Below, one piece after another: positions 25,213 to 33,554 of a stretch of 64,000 nucleotides of DNA (position 1 is the first letter of the stretch; the number at the start of each line of letters is the position of its first letter). Position numbers and translations under genes: made by a program. The notes below the pieces were generated by a model. That model was not told the origin of the DNA. It did no database searches and saw nothing but the letters and a program-made list of their open reading frames with translations. The stretch is taken from assembly GCF_019931675.1 (NCBI RefSeq), contig NZ_CP082922.1:3611001-3675000 (forward strand). Direction: 5' to 3'. Source of the stretch: Nocardioides rotundus. Its GTDB lineage: Bacteria; Actinomycetota; Actinomycetes; Propionibacteriales; Nocardioidaceae.

Positions 25213-26235
25213 TCAGAGCAGGGCGCGGGTGCGTGCCGGCTCCGGACGCGGTGCCGGCACCTCCGTCGCCCGGCGCGCCCGACGCCCGGAGGACCCGCCC
25301 GTGAGCAGCAGGTCGATCCGGATGACGACGTAGGCGATCAGCATGCCGATCAGCACCGACAGCACCTGGGTCACCACGACGTCCCCCGCGCCGACGTCGG
25401 GGTCGGCGATCTCGGTCGCGAGCGGGGCCGTGGCCGCCACGCCGAACGCGCACACCCACCACCCCTGACGCCGGCGCGTCCGCAGGTGACACCCCCACAC
25501 GAGCGCCGGAACGCCCAGGATCGCCTGCAGCGGGCGCGGCACGCCGCCGAGCGTCTCGCGGCTCCACGCCCCGAGGTCGCGCATGCTCCCGGTCACGCCG
25601 GGCGTCCCGTAGGCGCGGACCAGCTCGGAGTAGGCCAATGTCACCGTGACCACGAGGAGGGCGACGAGGACGACGAGCAGCCCCCGGGCTCCGAGGCCGT
25701 GGAACCCCGCGCCGAGGCGGTGGACCAGGACGACGAGCAGCACGAAGGCGAGCGCGAGGACGGCGTACTCATAGCGCAGCAGATCCAGCGTCGGGCGGAA
25801 GCCGACCGCGGCCAGACCGCCCAGGGCTGCGAAGACCAGCGCGACCACGACCTCGCGCAGCGCGGTGACGAAGGTGGTCGCGGGCCGGGTCGCCATCACT
25901 CCCAGGACCGCACCGAGGACGGCGGCCAGGACGGCCGCGCTGGCTCGCAGGTCCCCCCACCCCGACGTGAGCGCACCGACGGCGAGCAGCGCCGCGAGCC
26001 CGGCGCCGATGAGGGGGTTCCCGCCGACGCGCACGGCCAGCGCCCAGGCGAGGGCGGCCACGACGAGCGTCGCGCCCCCACCGTCCAGCCCGACCCGACG
26101 AGGGATCCACGAGGGCGCGACCGCCCCGACCAGCGCTGCGAGGAGGAGGCCGGCGCCGCCCAACAGCAGCACGGCCCAGAGGACGAGGCCGGCCCAGCGC
26201 GGACCACGGGCTCGGAGGGAGGAGTCGCGCGGCAC
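25213..26235 (-). CDS. Polytopic integral membrane protein, unknown function
   Basis: A 340-aa protein with about nine hydrophobic segments (for example GLVLWAVLLLGGAGLLLAALVG, LLVVLVALLVVTVTLAY and VLSVLIGMLIAYVVIRIDLLL) and a basic C-terminal tail. No family motif recognised. The 3' end abuts tRNA-Ser (2 bp), and its start lies 9 bp after the stop of the upstream nitrilase gene on the same strand, so the two form a likely operon. Confidence 0.75.
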   Translation of the reverse strand: MPRDSSLRARGPRWAGLVLWAVLLLGGAGLLLAALVGAVAPSWIPRRVGLDGGGATLVVAALAWALAVRVGGNPLIGAGLAALLAVGALTSGWGDLRASAAVLAAVLGAVLGVMATRPATTFVTALREVVVALVFAALGGLAAVGFRPTLDLLRYEYAVLALAFVLLVVLVHRLGAGFHGLGARGLLVVLVALLVVTVTLAYSELVRAYGTPGVTGSMRDLGAWSRETLGGVPRPLQAILGVPALVWGCHLRTRRRQGWWVCAFGVAATAPLATEIADPDVGAGDVVVTQVLSVLIGMLIAYVVIRIDLLLTGGSSGRRARRATEVPAPRPEPARTRALL

Positions 26236-26244
26236 GGCGGCAGG

Positions 26245-27030
26245 CTACAGCCGACGGTTCCTCAGGGACGGATTGGTCTCCCGGGCCTTCTCCAAGACGT
26301 CCGGCTCGAGGACGGCCGTCAGGGTCTCGTCGTCGTCGCCGGCCTCGACCACGATGTCGCCGAACGGGTCGACCACCATCGAGTGGCCGGAGTAGCGCGG
26401 ACCCGGCTGGCCCACCGCCACGACGTAGGAGGTGTTCTCGATCGCCCGGGCCCGGACCAGCGTGCGCCAGTGCTCGACCTTGCGCTCCCCGGCCACCCAC
26501 GCCGCGGGCAGCACGAGCACCTCGGCCCCGGCGGCGACCAGCGCGCGCGCCTGCTCGGGGAAGCGCAGGTCGTAGCAGGTCATCAGGCCCAGGCTCCAGC
26601 CGTCCAGCTCCAGCTGCGGCACGAGCTCGGTCGGGCCCGCGGAGACGGTGTCGGACTCCTTGTAGCCGAAGGAGTCGTAGAGATGGATCTTGCGGTACGA
26701 CGCCGCGTGGCCGGGCCCGCGGGCGACCAGGGTGTTGTAGGGCCGGTCGTCCTCGCCCGGCTCGAACATCCCGGCGACCACCGTGGCCCCCCGCTCGCGC
26801 GCTACCCGCTCGAGCTCGGTCGCGAACGGGCCGTCCAGGGGCTCGGCGAACTCCCCCAGCGGCGATCCGGGCTTGCCGAAGTCACGGGCCCACGCCTCCG
26901 GCAGCACGACCAGGTCCTGGTCCGCGGGCACCAGGGACTCCAGTGCCTCGCGGTTCTCCTTCGGGTCCAGGCTGCTGGCGCGCTGCACGAGGGCCACGCG
27001 CAGGTCGTCACGGGGACGGTCCTCGATCAT
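26245..27030 (-). CDS. Carbon-nitrogen hydrolase (nitrilase superfamily)
   Basis: A 261-aa amidase of the nitrilase/omega-amidase superfamily. The catalytic Glu-Lys-Cys triad is visible in VVLPEAWARDFG (Glu near 45), SYRKIHLYDSFGYKE (Lys near 115) and GLMTCYDLRFPEQARALV (Cys near 150). Family members hydrolyse small amides such as alpha-ketoglutaramate or deaminated glutathione; the exact substrate cannot be told. Divergent from mobA with a 23-bp gap; likely co-transcribed with the downstream membrane protein. Confidence 0.92.
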   Translation of the reverse strand: MIEDRPRDDLRVALVQRASSLDPKENREALESLVPADQDLVVLPEAWARDFGKPGSPLGEFAEPLDGPFATELERVARERGATVVAGMFEPGEDDRPYNTLVARGPGHAASYRKIHLYDSFGYKESDTVSAGPTELVPQLELDGWSLGLMTCYDLRFPEQARALVAAGAEVLVLPAAWVAGERKVEHWRTLVRARAIENTSYVVAVGQPGPRYSGHSMVVDPFGDIVVEAGDDDETLTAVLEPDVLEKARETNPSLRNRRL

Positions 27031-27053
27031 CCCTCCACCCTAGGCTGGGCACC

Positions 27054-27596
27054 ATGCGTCTCGCGGCGGTCGTCCTCTCCGGCGGCTCCGCGCGCCGGCT
27101 CGACGGCCGCGACAAGGCCGCGGTGCGCGTCGGGGGCGTCACGCTGCTGGAGCGCGTGCTGGCCGCCGTCCGCGACGCCGAGGAGGTCGTGGTGGTGGGT
27201 CCCCCCGCCCCTGCGCCCGACCCCGTCATCTTCGCCCGGGAGGACCCGCCCGGCGGGGGGCCGGTCGCGGGGCTGGTCGCCGGCCGCGCCGCACTGAGCG
27301 GGCCCGCCGACCTGCTGGCCGTCGTCGCGGTCGACATGCCGTTCCTGACGGCGGACACGTTCGCGCGCCTCACCTCCGCCGCCGAGGATGCCGACGGGGC
27401 CTTCCTCGTCTCCGGCGGACGGCGCCACCTGGCCGGCGTACTCCGTCCCGACCGGGTCGACTGGCCGGGTGCTGCCGACGCCCAGGGGATGCCGATGCAC
27501 CGGCTGCTCGCGCCGCTGCGGCTGGCCGAGGTCGAGGCGTCCGGCGACGAGGCGCGCGACGTCGACACGTGGGCGGACCTCCGCGCGTTGGAGTAG
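27054..27596 (+). CDS. mobA: Molybdenum cofactor guanylyltransferase
   Basis: A 180-aa nucleotidyltransferase that attaches GMP to molybdopterin for bis-MGD enzymes. The N-terminal signature LSGGSARRLDGRDKAAVRVGG is the usual LAGGxSxRxGxDKA loop; VVAVDMPFLTADTF carries the metal-binding Asp. The protein is slightly shorter than E. coli MobA. ATG 27054. The following DUF6457 gene is a frequent neighbour in actinobacteria, which supports the assignment. Which molybdoenzyme it serves is not in this window. Confidence 0.88.
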   Translation: MRLAAVVLSGGSARRLDGRDKAAVRVGGVTLLERVLAAVRDAEEVVVVGPPAPAPDPVIFAREDPPGGGPVAGLVAGRAALSGPADLLAVVAVDMPFLTADTFARLTSAAEDADGAFLVSGGRRHLAGVLRPDRVDWPGAADAQGMPMHRLLAPLRLAEVEASGDEARDVDTWADLRALE

Positions 27597-27636
27597 GCCT
27601 TGCGACACGCCGGGACCGGCGCGGAGACTGGGCGAC

Positions 27637-27957
27637 GTGGACCTGCACGACTGGATCGACGAGCTCTGCGACGCCCTGGACGTCGACACCGAGGTGGACG
27701 AGGGGTTGGTGCTCGACCTCGCCCGGGTCGCCGCGCACAGCGTGGAGCGACGCTCCGCGCCCATCACGACCTACCTGCTCGGGGTGGCCGTGGGAGCCAA
27801 GGGCGCGAGCCCCGAGGAGGTCGAGGAGCTGGCCGCGCGGGCGCAGCAGCTCGCCGAGGGCTGGGACCACGCGGCCGGCGAGGACGAGGACGACGTACCC
27901 GACGAGGTGCCCGACGACAGCGGCGTCGACCACTCGGGCGACTCCTACGAGAGCTGA
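27637..27957 (+). CDS. DUF6457 domain protein
   Basis: A 106-aa acidic protein: VDLHDWIDELCDALDVDTEVDEGLVLDLARVAAHSVERRSAPITTYLLGVAVGAKGASPEEVEELAARAQQLAEGW is the conserved domain, followed by an Asp/Glu-rich tail. The family occurs beside molybdenum-cofactor genes and its start GTG 27637 lies 41 bp after mobA, suggesting an accessory role in cofactor handling; this is context only. Confidence 0.8.
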   Translation: MDLHDWIDELCDALDVDTEVDEGLVLDLARVAAHSVERRSAPITTYLLGVAVGAKGASPEEVEELAARAQQLAEGWDHAAGEDEDDVPDEVPDDSGVDHSGDSYES

Positions 27958-28004
27958 CACCACCGGGGGAGGCGCACGCGCTCTTGCGGTGGCAGGGTGG
28001 AGCC

Positions 28005-28982
28005 ATGCGAGCGGTGACGACGTCCGAGCCCGGCGGCCCCGAGGTCCTCTCCATCGGGGAGGTGCCCGACCCGCAGCCCGGCCCCGGCGAGGTGCTGATC
28101 GAGGTGGCCGCGACGGCGGTCAACCGGGCCGACGTACTCCAGCGACAGGGCAACTACCCGCCCCCGCCGGGCGCCTCGGACGTGATCGGCCTCGAGTGCA
28201 GCGGCACGATCACGGCGCTCGGGGCCGAGGTCGAGGACTGGTCGATCGGCGACCAGGTGTGCGCGCTCCTCGCCGGCGGAGGGTACGCCGAGCGGGTCGC
28301 CGTACCCTCCGGGCAGGTCATGCCGATCCCCGACGGGGTCGACCTGGTCACGGCCGCGGCGCTGCCCGAGGTGTGCTGCACGGTGTGGTCCAACGTCTTC
28401 ATGGTCGGTCACCTGCAGCCCGGTGAGTCGCTGCTGGTGCACGGCGGCTCGGGCGGGATCGGCAGCTGCGCGATCCAGGTCGCCAAGGCGTACGACGCCC
28501 GGGTGCTGGCCACCTGCGGGTCGGCGGAGAAGGCCGAGTTCTGCCGGTCGCTCGGGGCGGATGTGGTCATCAACTACAAGGAGCAGGACTTCGTCGAGGA
28601 GGTCGGGCCCGACGGCGTCGACGTCATCTTGGACAACATGGGCGCGAGCTACCTCCAGCGCAACGTGGACGCGCTGGCCACCGCCGGGCGGCTGGTGATC
28701 ATCGGCATGCAGGGCGGCGTCAAGGGCGAGCTCAACATCGCCAAGCTGCTCGGCAAGCGCGGGGCGGTCATCGCCACCTCGCTGCGCGGACGGCCCCTCG
28801 GGGAGAAGGCCGCCATCTGTGCCGCGGTGGTCGAGCACGTGTGGCCGCTGATCGCCGACGGGCGGGTGCGCCCGATCGTGCACGCCACGCTGCCCCTGGA
28901 GGAGGTCGGCAGGGCGCACGAGCTGATGGAGTCCAGCGCCCATGCGGGCAAGATCGTCCTGACCGTCGGAAACGTAGGGTGA
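28005..28982 (+). CDS. NAD(P)H-quinone oxidoreductase, zeta-crystallin type
   Basis: A 325-aa medium-chain dehydrogenase/reductase without the catalytic zinc ligands. MRAVTTSEPGGPEVLSIGEVPDPQPGPGEVLIEVAATAVNRADVLQRQGNYPPPPGASDVIGLECSGTI is typical of the PIG3/QOR group; the NADPH-binding fold is LLVHGGSGGIGSCAIQVAKAYDARVLATCGSAEK. It likely reduces quinones or other enones. ATG 28005. The bpa gene starts 4 bp after its stop, so the two are in one transcript. Confidence 0.93.
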   Translation: MRAVTTSEPGGPEVLSIGEVPDPQPGPGEVLIEVAATAVNRADVLQRQGNYPPPPGASDVIGLECSGTITALGAEVEDWSIGDQVCALLAGGGYAERVAVPSGQVMPIPDGVDLVTAAALPEVCCTVWSNVFMVGHLQPGESLLVHGGSGGIGSCAIQVAKAYDARVLATCGSAEKAEFCRSLGADVVINYKEQDFVEEVGPDGVDVILDNMGASYLQRNVDALATAGRLVIIGMQGGVKGELNIAKLLGKRGAVIATSLRGRPLGEKAAICAAVVEHVWPLIADGRVRPIVHATLPLEEVGRAHELMESSAHAGKIVLTVGNVG

Positions 28983-28986
28983 GACC

Positions 28987-29691
28987 ATGACCGAGCAGCA
29001 GCAGCCGTCCGGATCGCAGGAGTCGTCGGGCGGCGACCGGCCCGAGGGCGAGCAGGAGCAGATCCTGATCGTCGGGCCCGACGGGCAGCCGGTGGGCGCG
29101 ATCCCGGCCTCCGCGCTCGCCCAGGCCTCGGAGGGCTCCGACGGCTCCGACGACGGGGACGACCAGAAGCAGCTCACCGAGCTGGTCGAGCAGCCGGCGA
29201 AGGTGATGCGGATCGGCGGGATGATCAAGAACCTGCTCGAGGAGGTGCGCTCCGCGCCGCTCGACGAGGCATCCCGCAACCGGCTCAAGGAGATCCACCA
29301 GCGCTCGATCAAGGAGCTCGAGACCGGGCTCGCGCCGGAGCTGGTCGAGGAGCTGGAGCGACTCTCGCTGCCCTTCACCGAGGAGGGCACCCCGAGCGAG
29401 GCCGAGCTGCGGATCGCGCAGGCGCAGCTGGTCGGCTGGCTGGAGGGCCTCTTCCACGGGATCCAGACCGCGATCTACGCCCAGCAGATGGCCGCGCGTG
29501 CCCAGTTCGAGCAGATCCGGCGCCAGCTCCCGATGGGCGGCCCGGGTCAGCCGGGTCAGCCCGGTCCCGGCCAGGGTCAGCCGGGCCTCCCCGGCCAGGG
29601 CCAGCAGCCGGGCGGCCAGGCCGGCCAGGGTGGTCAGCCCGGTCAGGGCGGCCAGTCCCAGGGCCACGACACCGGGGGCATGTACCTCTAG
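28987..29691 (+). CDS. bpa: Bacterial proteasome activator Bpa/PafE
   Basis: A 234-aa ATP-independent activator that forms a ring on the actinobacterial 20S proteasome and opens its gate for unfolded substrates. The conserved helical core (about 60-175) is LVEQPAKVMRIGGMIKNLLEEVRSAPLDEASRNRLKEIHQRSIKELETGLAPELVEELERLSLPF. A long Gly/Pro/Gln tail leads to the C-terminus GMYL, which fits the hydrophobic-Tyr-X (HbYX-like) gate-opening motif. The acidic, Gln-rich N-terminus is disordered. It implies that the organism has a proteasome; no other proteasome gene is in the window. Confidence 0.93.
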   Translation: MTEQQQPSGSQESSGGDRPEGEQEQILIVGPDGQPVGAIPASALAQASEGSDGSDDGDDQKQLTELVEQPAKVMRIGGMIKNLLEEVRSAPLDEASRNRLKEIHQRSIKELETGLAPELVEELERLSLPFTEEGTPSEAELRIAQAQLVGWLEGLFHGIQTAIYAQQMAARAQFEQIRRQLPMGGPGQPGQPGPGQGQPGLPGQGQQPGGQAGQGGQPGQGGQSQGHDTGGMYL

Positions 29692-29696
29692 CCCCC

Positions 29697-29920
29697 CACG
29701 CCGAGTCGGCGCTTCTTCACGCCGAGTCGGCGCTACTTCACCTCCAGTCGGCGCTTCTTCACCCGCCGTACCCTCGGGGGCTGATCGCCGCGGCGGCCTG
29801 CGACCGGCATCAGGTACGACGGACCCGCGGCGGGGCCGGGGAGCGAAATGCAGGATCCGCGCGCCCAAATCCTGCTTTCTGCTCCCCGCCGACTCGGGGG
29901 TGAAGTGGCGCCGACTCGGC
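29697..29920. repeat. 21-bp tandem repeats and distal inverted copies after bpa
   Basis: Three tandem 21-bp units (29697, 29718, 29739; consensus CACGCCGAGTCGGCGCTTCTT) follow the bpa stop by 5 bp. Inverted copies lie about 140 bp away (29900-29920, GTGAAGTGGCGCCGACTCGG, and a partial one starting at 29889). The two arms could form a long-range stem. The stretch between (29760-29888) shows no gene. The region separates convergent bpa and the exported-protein gene. Confidence 0.8.
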
Positions 29921-29930
29921 AGAAGCAGGG

Positions 29931-30530
29931 TCAGGGGTGGCGGCGGCGGGTGACCAGGAGGCCGAGGAGGGCGAGGAGGCTGAGGCCGGCGCCGGGGGCG
30001 AGCATCCGGGAGAGCGGGGGCTGGTCGGCCACGTCCTGCTGCTCGTAGGCCAGCGGCTCGCGCGGCGGCTCGGGCTCGACGTACACCTCACCGGCGCCGA
30101 GCGCGGCCTCGACCCGGCGGGTCGTCTCCGGCGTGGACACGCGGCTGCCCGAGCACGGAGCCGCGGTGTAGCGCCCACCCGACCCGTCAGCGAAGAAGTA
30201 CCACTCCTCGCCCGCGACCGGCCGGTCCGCCTGCGGCATCGTGACCACCGTGGTGTCCCGGTCGACGCTGCCCTGGTAGATCCGGTCGACCTCGACGCGC
30301 ACCTGCCGCAGCCGCTCACCCGCCCGGCGGACGGCCTCACTGCTGCCCACGGTCCCGCTGAAGACGACGTCCACCGAGCGCGCGGAGGCCGCCACGCTCT
30401 CGCGTTCGCAGGTCGTCGCGTCGACGGCGCCCGCAGGGGCGGCGAGGGGTACGACGGCCAGCACGCCGCCACCGACGAGGGCGGCGGCCGCGACGGCGAA
30501 GGGAGTACGGCGGACCCGAGGGCTCGGCAT
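29931..30530 (-). CDS. Exported, C-terminally membrane-anchored protein
   Basis: A 199-aa surface protein. Signal peptide TPFAVAAAALVGGGVLAVVPLAAPAGAVDA; the mature region (about 40-150) contains three cysteines (TCERES, APCSGS) and a beta-rich part VDVVFSGTVGSSEAVRR resembling tissue-inhibitor-like folds; the end is a hydrophobic helix LAPGAGLSLLALLGLLVTRRRHP with a basic tail. This is the layout of a sortase-type anchor, but no LPxTG is present. ATG 30530 is preferred over GTG 30539. Function unknown. Confidence 0.75.
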   Translation of the reverse strand: MPSPRVRRTPFAVAAAALVGGGVLAVVPLAAPAGAVDATTCERESVAASARSVDVVFSGTVGSSEAVRRAGERLRQVRVEVDRIYQGSVDRDTTVVTMPQADRPVAGEEWYFFADGSGGRYTAAPCSGSRVSTPETTRRVEAALGAGEVYVEPEPPREPLAYEQQDVADQPPLSRMLAPGAGLSLLALLGLLVTRRRHP

Positions 30531-30553
30531 GCCCGCCACCCTAACGGCCGCGG

Positions 30554-31360
30554 TCAGCCCAGCAGACCCTCGAGGGTGCGGGCCACGCCGTCCTCGTCGT
30601 TCGCGGGCACGACGCCGTCAGCCACCGCCAGCACGTCCGCGTGGGCGTTGGCGACCGCGAGGCCGCGGCCGGCCCAGGTCAGCATCGGGATGTCGTTGGG
30701 CATGTCGCCGAAGGCCATCACGTCCTCCGGACCGACGCCCAGCTCCGCGGCGACCCGCGCCAGCGTCGTCGCCTTGGTGACGCCCGGCGGCCCGACCTCC
30801 ACCAGCCCGGGGATGGTCCACGTCGGCGTGGCGCGCTCCCCCAGCGCCTCCGCGACGGCGGACCGGAAGGCGTCGCCGTCGACCACCTCCGCGCCGTCGG
30901 GGTGCTGCACCAGCAGCTTCACACCCGGGTCCACCCACACCTCGGCGAGCGGCCCGGCCGGGCTGCCGGACGGGATCGGGTGCGACTCGACGTAGGCCGC
31001 GTCCCGCACCAGGCCGGCCGGCGTCTCGACCGCCACCCGCGCGCCGGGTACGGCGGCCCGCACGGCCTCCACGAGCGCCAGCCCGTCGGCCGGCGCGATC
31101 CCGGTCACCTCCAGCGGCTCGCCCGTCCCGAGGTCCATCACCACGGCTCCGTTGGAGACGACGGCCAGCCCGTGCAGGCCGGCGAGGCCCCGGAAGTCGG
31201 CCATCCAGCGCATCGGCCGCGCGGTCACCAGGACCAGAGGGATGCCCGCGCGATCCAGCCCGGCGATCGCGTCCTGCGTTCGCCGGGACAGGGTGCCGTC
31301 GCTGTGCAGGAGTGTCCCGTCGATGTCGGAGGCGACCAGTGCGGGCCTCAGCCGAACCAC
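30554..31360 (-). CDS. HAD-superfamily hydrolase, Cof type (1)
   Basis: A 268-aa phosphatase of the Cof/YbiV group. The nucleophile motif ASDIDGTLL and the last motif FGDMPNDIPML are intact, with the IIB cap between. Likely acts on sugar phosphates or related small molecules. Starts at GTG 31360, overlapping the end of the paralogous upstream HAD gene by 13 bp, so the two are coupled. The two proteins are clearly related (same family) but not near-identical. Confidence 0.9.
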   Translation of the reverse strand: MVRLRPALVASDIDGTLLHSDGTLSRRTQDAIAGLDRAGIPLVLVTARPMRWMADFRGLAGLHGLAVVSNGAVVMDLGTGEPLEVTGIAPADGLALVEAVRAAVPGARVAVETPAGLVRDAAYVESHPIPSGSPAGPLAEVWVDPGVKLLVQHPDGAEVVDGDAFRSAVAEALGERATPTWTIPGLVEVGPPGVTKATTLARVAAELGVGPEDVMAFGDMPNDIPMLTWAGRGLAVANAHADVLAVADGVVPANDEDGVARTLEGLLG

Positions 31361-32214
31361 CGCTCCAGCTCCTCGGCCGCCCCCTGCTCGTGCACGGTGC
31401 CCGTGACGTGGTCGGCGGCCGCGCGGACCTCCTCGACGGCCTGGCCCATGGCGACGCCGCGGCCGGCCCAGCGCAGCATCTCGATGTCGTTGCGGCCGTC
31501 CCCGATCGCGAGCACGTCGGCGGCGGTCAGCCCGAGCTCGCGCGCGACCCACTCCAGGCCGGAGGCCTTGGAGACGCCGACCGGCGTCAGGTCGAGCCAG
31601 GCGGTCCAGCCCACGACGTACTCCGTCCCGTGCAGCCCGAGCCGGGCGGCCAGCGCGACGAAGTCGTCGGCGGTCGCCTCGGGGTCGCGGATCACCACGC
31701 GGGAGACGTGGGAGGCGACCAACTCGTCGACGGGCGCCTCGGTGAGCAGCCCGGTGAGCTCGCCCTCGGGGAAGGGCCGGTTCACCCGGTAGCCCCGCCC
31801 GCGGTCCTCGACCGCGACCAGCGCCTTCGGGTGCTCGCGCAGCACCGCCTCGACGGCCGGCCGCGCGTCGAAGGTCTCCTCGTGCACGATCTCCGACGGC
31901 GGATACCGCAGCAGCACCGCGCCGTTGGCCGCGACGACCCAGAGCCGGCCGGCCTGATCGGGCGCGTCCGGCGTGATCCCCAGCAGGTCCGCGATCGGCG
32001 TCATGCCGTGCGGTGAGCGGCCGCTCGCGAGGACGACGTACGCCCCGGCGTCGACGGCCTTCCGCACCGCGGCCTGCAGCCGGGGCGAGACCTTCTCATA
32101 GATCTCGTCCTCGCCGTCGACCCACTCCAGCAGGGTGCCGTCGATGTCCAGCGCGACCAGCCGGGGCTGCCAGCCGGGGCTCCCGGGCGGCCGGGACTCG
32201 CTCTCAGTCGCCAC
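31348..32214 (-). CDS. HAD-superfamily hydrolase, Cof type (2)
   Basis: A 288-aa Cof-type phosphatase: nucleophile motif [10 protein letters not shown], motif with conserved Lys in [11 protein letters not shown], and final motif [11 protein letters not shown]. Start GTG 32214 overlaps the serS stop region by 11 bp; it therefore lies in an operon serS-HAD-HAD. Substrate unknown. Confidence 0.9.
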   Translation of the reverse strand: MATESESRPPGSPGWQPRLVALDIDGTLLEWVDGEDEIYEKVSPRLQAAVRKAVDAGAYVVLASGRSPHGMTPIADLLGITPDAPDQAGRLWVVAANGAVLLRYPPSEIVHEETFDARPAVEAVLREHPKALVAVEDRGRGYRVNRPFPEGELTGLLTEAPVDELVASHVSRVVIRDPEATADDFVALAARLGLHGTEYVVGWTAWLDLTPVGVSKASGLEWVARELGLTAADVLAIGDGRNDIEMLRWAGRGVAMGQAVEEVRAAADHVTGTVHEQGAAEELERWFG

Positions 32215-33472
32215 GGGGCTTCAGCACCTCCTGGCCGCCCATGTAGGGACGCAGCGCCTCCGGCACGGTGACCGAGCCGTCCTCGTTCTGGTAGTTCTCG
32301 AGGATCGCCACGATGGTCCGCGGGATCGCGCACAGCGTGCCGTTGAGGGTCGCCACGTTGGTGGTGCCGTGCTCGCCGCGGATCCGGATGTCGAGGCGGC
32401 GCGACTGGAAGTCGGTGCAGTTCGAGGTCGAGGTGAGCTCGCGATACCGCCCCTGCGTGGGGATCCACGCCTCGCAGTCGAACTTCCGCTCCGCCGACAG
32501 GCCCAGGTCGCCGGCGGCGACGTCGATCACCCGGTAGGCGAGCCCGAGCTTGTCGAGGAACTCCTTCTCCCACGCCAGCAGCCGCTGGTGCTCGGCGTAG
32601 GACTCCTCCACCGTCGTGTAGACGAACATCTCCACCTTGTCGAACCAGTGCACCCGGATGATCCCGCGGGTGTCCTTGCCGTGCGAGCCTGCCTCCTTGC
32701 GGAAGCACGGGCTGAACGCGGCGTAGCGCAGCGGCAACGATCCGGCGTCGAGGATCTCGTCGGAGTGGTACGCCGCCATCGGGACCTCCGAGGTCCCGAC
32801 GAGGTAGAGCTCCTCGCCCTCGATCCGGTAGACGTCGTCGGCGGCCTGCCCGAGGAACCCGGTGCCGTCCATCGCCCGCGGCTTGACCAGCGACGGGGCG
32901 ATCACCTGGGTGAAGCCGGCCTCGCGCGCCTGGTCCATCGCCAGGTTGACCAGCGCCAGCTCCAGCTGCGCGCCGACCCCGGTGAGGAAGTAGAACCGCG
33001 AGCCGCTCACCTTCGCGCCCCGCTCGAGGTCGATGGCGCCGAGCATCCGCCCGAGCTCGATGTGGTCGCGCGGCTCGAAGTCGAACTCGCGCGGGGTGCC
33101 GACGTGCTCGAGGACGACGAAGTCCTCCTCGCCGCCGGCCGGGGCGTCGTCGGCGGCGACGTTGGGGATCGCCTTGAGGGCGTCCTCCCACTCGGTCTCG
33201 GCGGCGTCCTGCTCGGCCTCGGCGGCCTTCACGTCGGCCGCCACCTGCTTGACCTTCGCCAGGAGAGCCTGCTTCTCCTCCCCCTGGGCCTGGGCGACCT
33301 GCTTGCCCATCTGCTTCTGCTCCGCGCGCAGCCGCTCGAACGCCGCGATGGCGGTACGGCGAGCCTCGTCGGCCGCGAGCGCCCGGTCCACCGGCTCCGC
33401 GGACAGCCCGCGCTTGGCCTGGGCGGCGCGCACGCGGTCGGGGTCGTCTCGGAGCAGGCGGGGATCGATCAT
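32204..33472 (-). CDS. serS: Serine-tRNA ligase
   Basis: A 422-aa class II aminoacyl-tRNA synthetase charging tRNA-Ser. The N-terminal coiled-coil arm (about 30-105; [42 protein letters not shown]) contacts the long variable arm of tRNA-Ser. Motif 2 is [27 protein letters not shown]; motif 3 region includes [27 protein letters not shown] 33472. Two cognate tRNA-Ser genes are in this window. Divergent from the large regulator gene. Confidence 0.97.
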   Translation of the reverse strand: MIDPRLLRDDPDRVRAAQAKRGLSAEPVDRALAADEARRTAIAAFERLRAEQKQMGKQVAQAQGEEKQALLAKVKQVAADVKAAEAEQDAAETEWEDALKAIPNVAADDAPAGGEEDFVVLEHVGTPREFDFEPRDHIELGRMLGAIDLERGAKVSGSRFYFLTGVGAQLELALVNLAMDQAREAGFTQVIAPSLVKPRAMDGTGFLGQAADDVYRIEGEELYLVGTSEVPMAAYHSDEILDAGSLPLRYAAFSPCFRKEAGSHGKDTRGIIRVHWFDKVEMFVYTTVEESYAEHQRLLAWEKEFLDKLGLAYRVIDVAAGDLGLSAERKFDCEAWIPTQGRYRELTSTSNCTDFQSRRLDIRIRGEHGTTNVATLNGTLCAIPRTIVAILENYQNEDGSVTVPEALRPYMGGQEVLKPRGD

Positions 33473-33554
33473 GCGGCAAGGCTATCCGCCGTCCCGACCG
33501 TCCCGCGGATCGGAACGCCGCGCACGGGGGCGTGGGAGCCCTAGGGTGAGCCCC

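Noticed and set aside
25486..27297. Long plus-strand frame opposite the membrane protein and nitrilase genes
   Set aside because: Antisense shadow; the minus-strand genes have membrane helices and a full catalytic triad.
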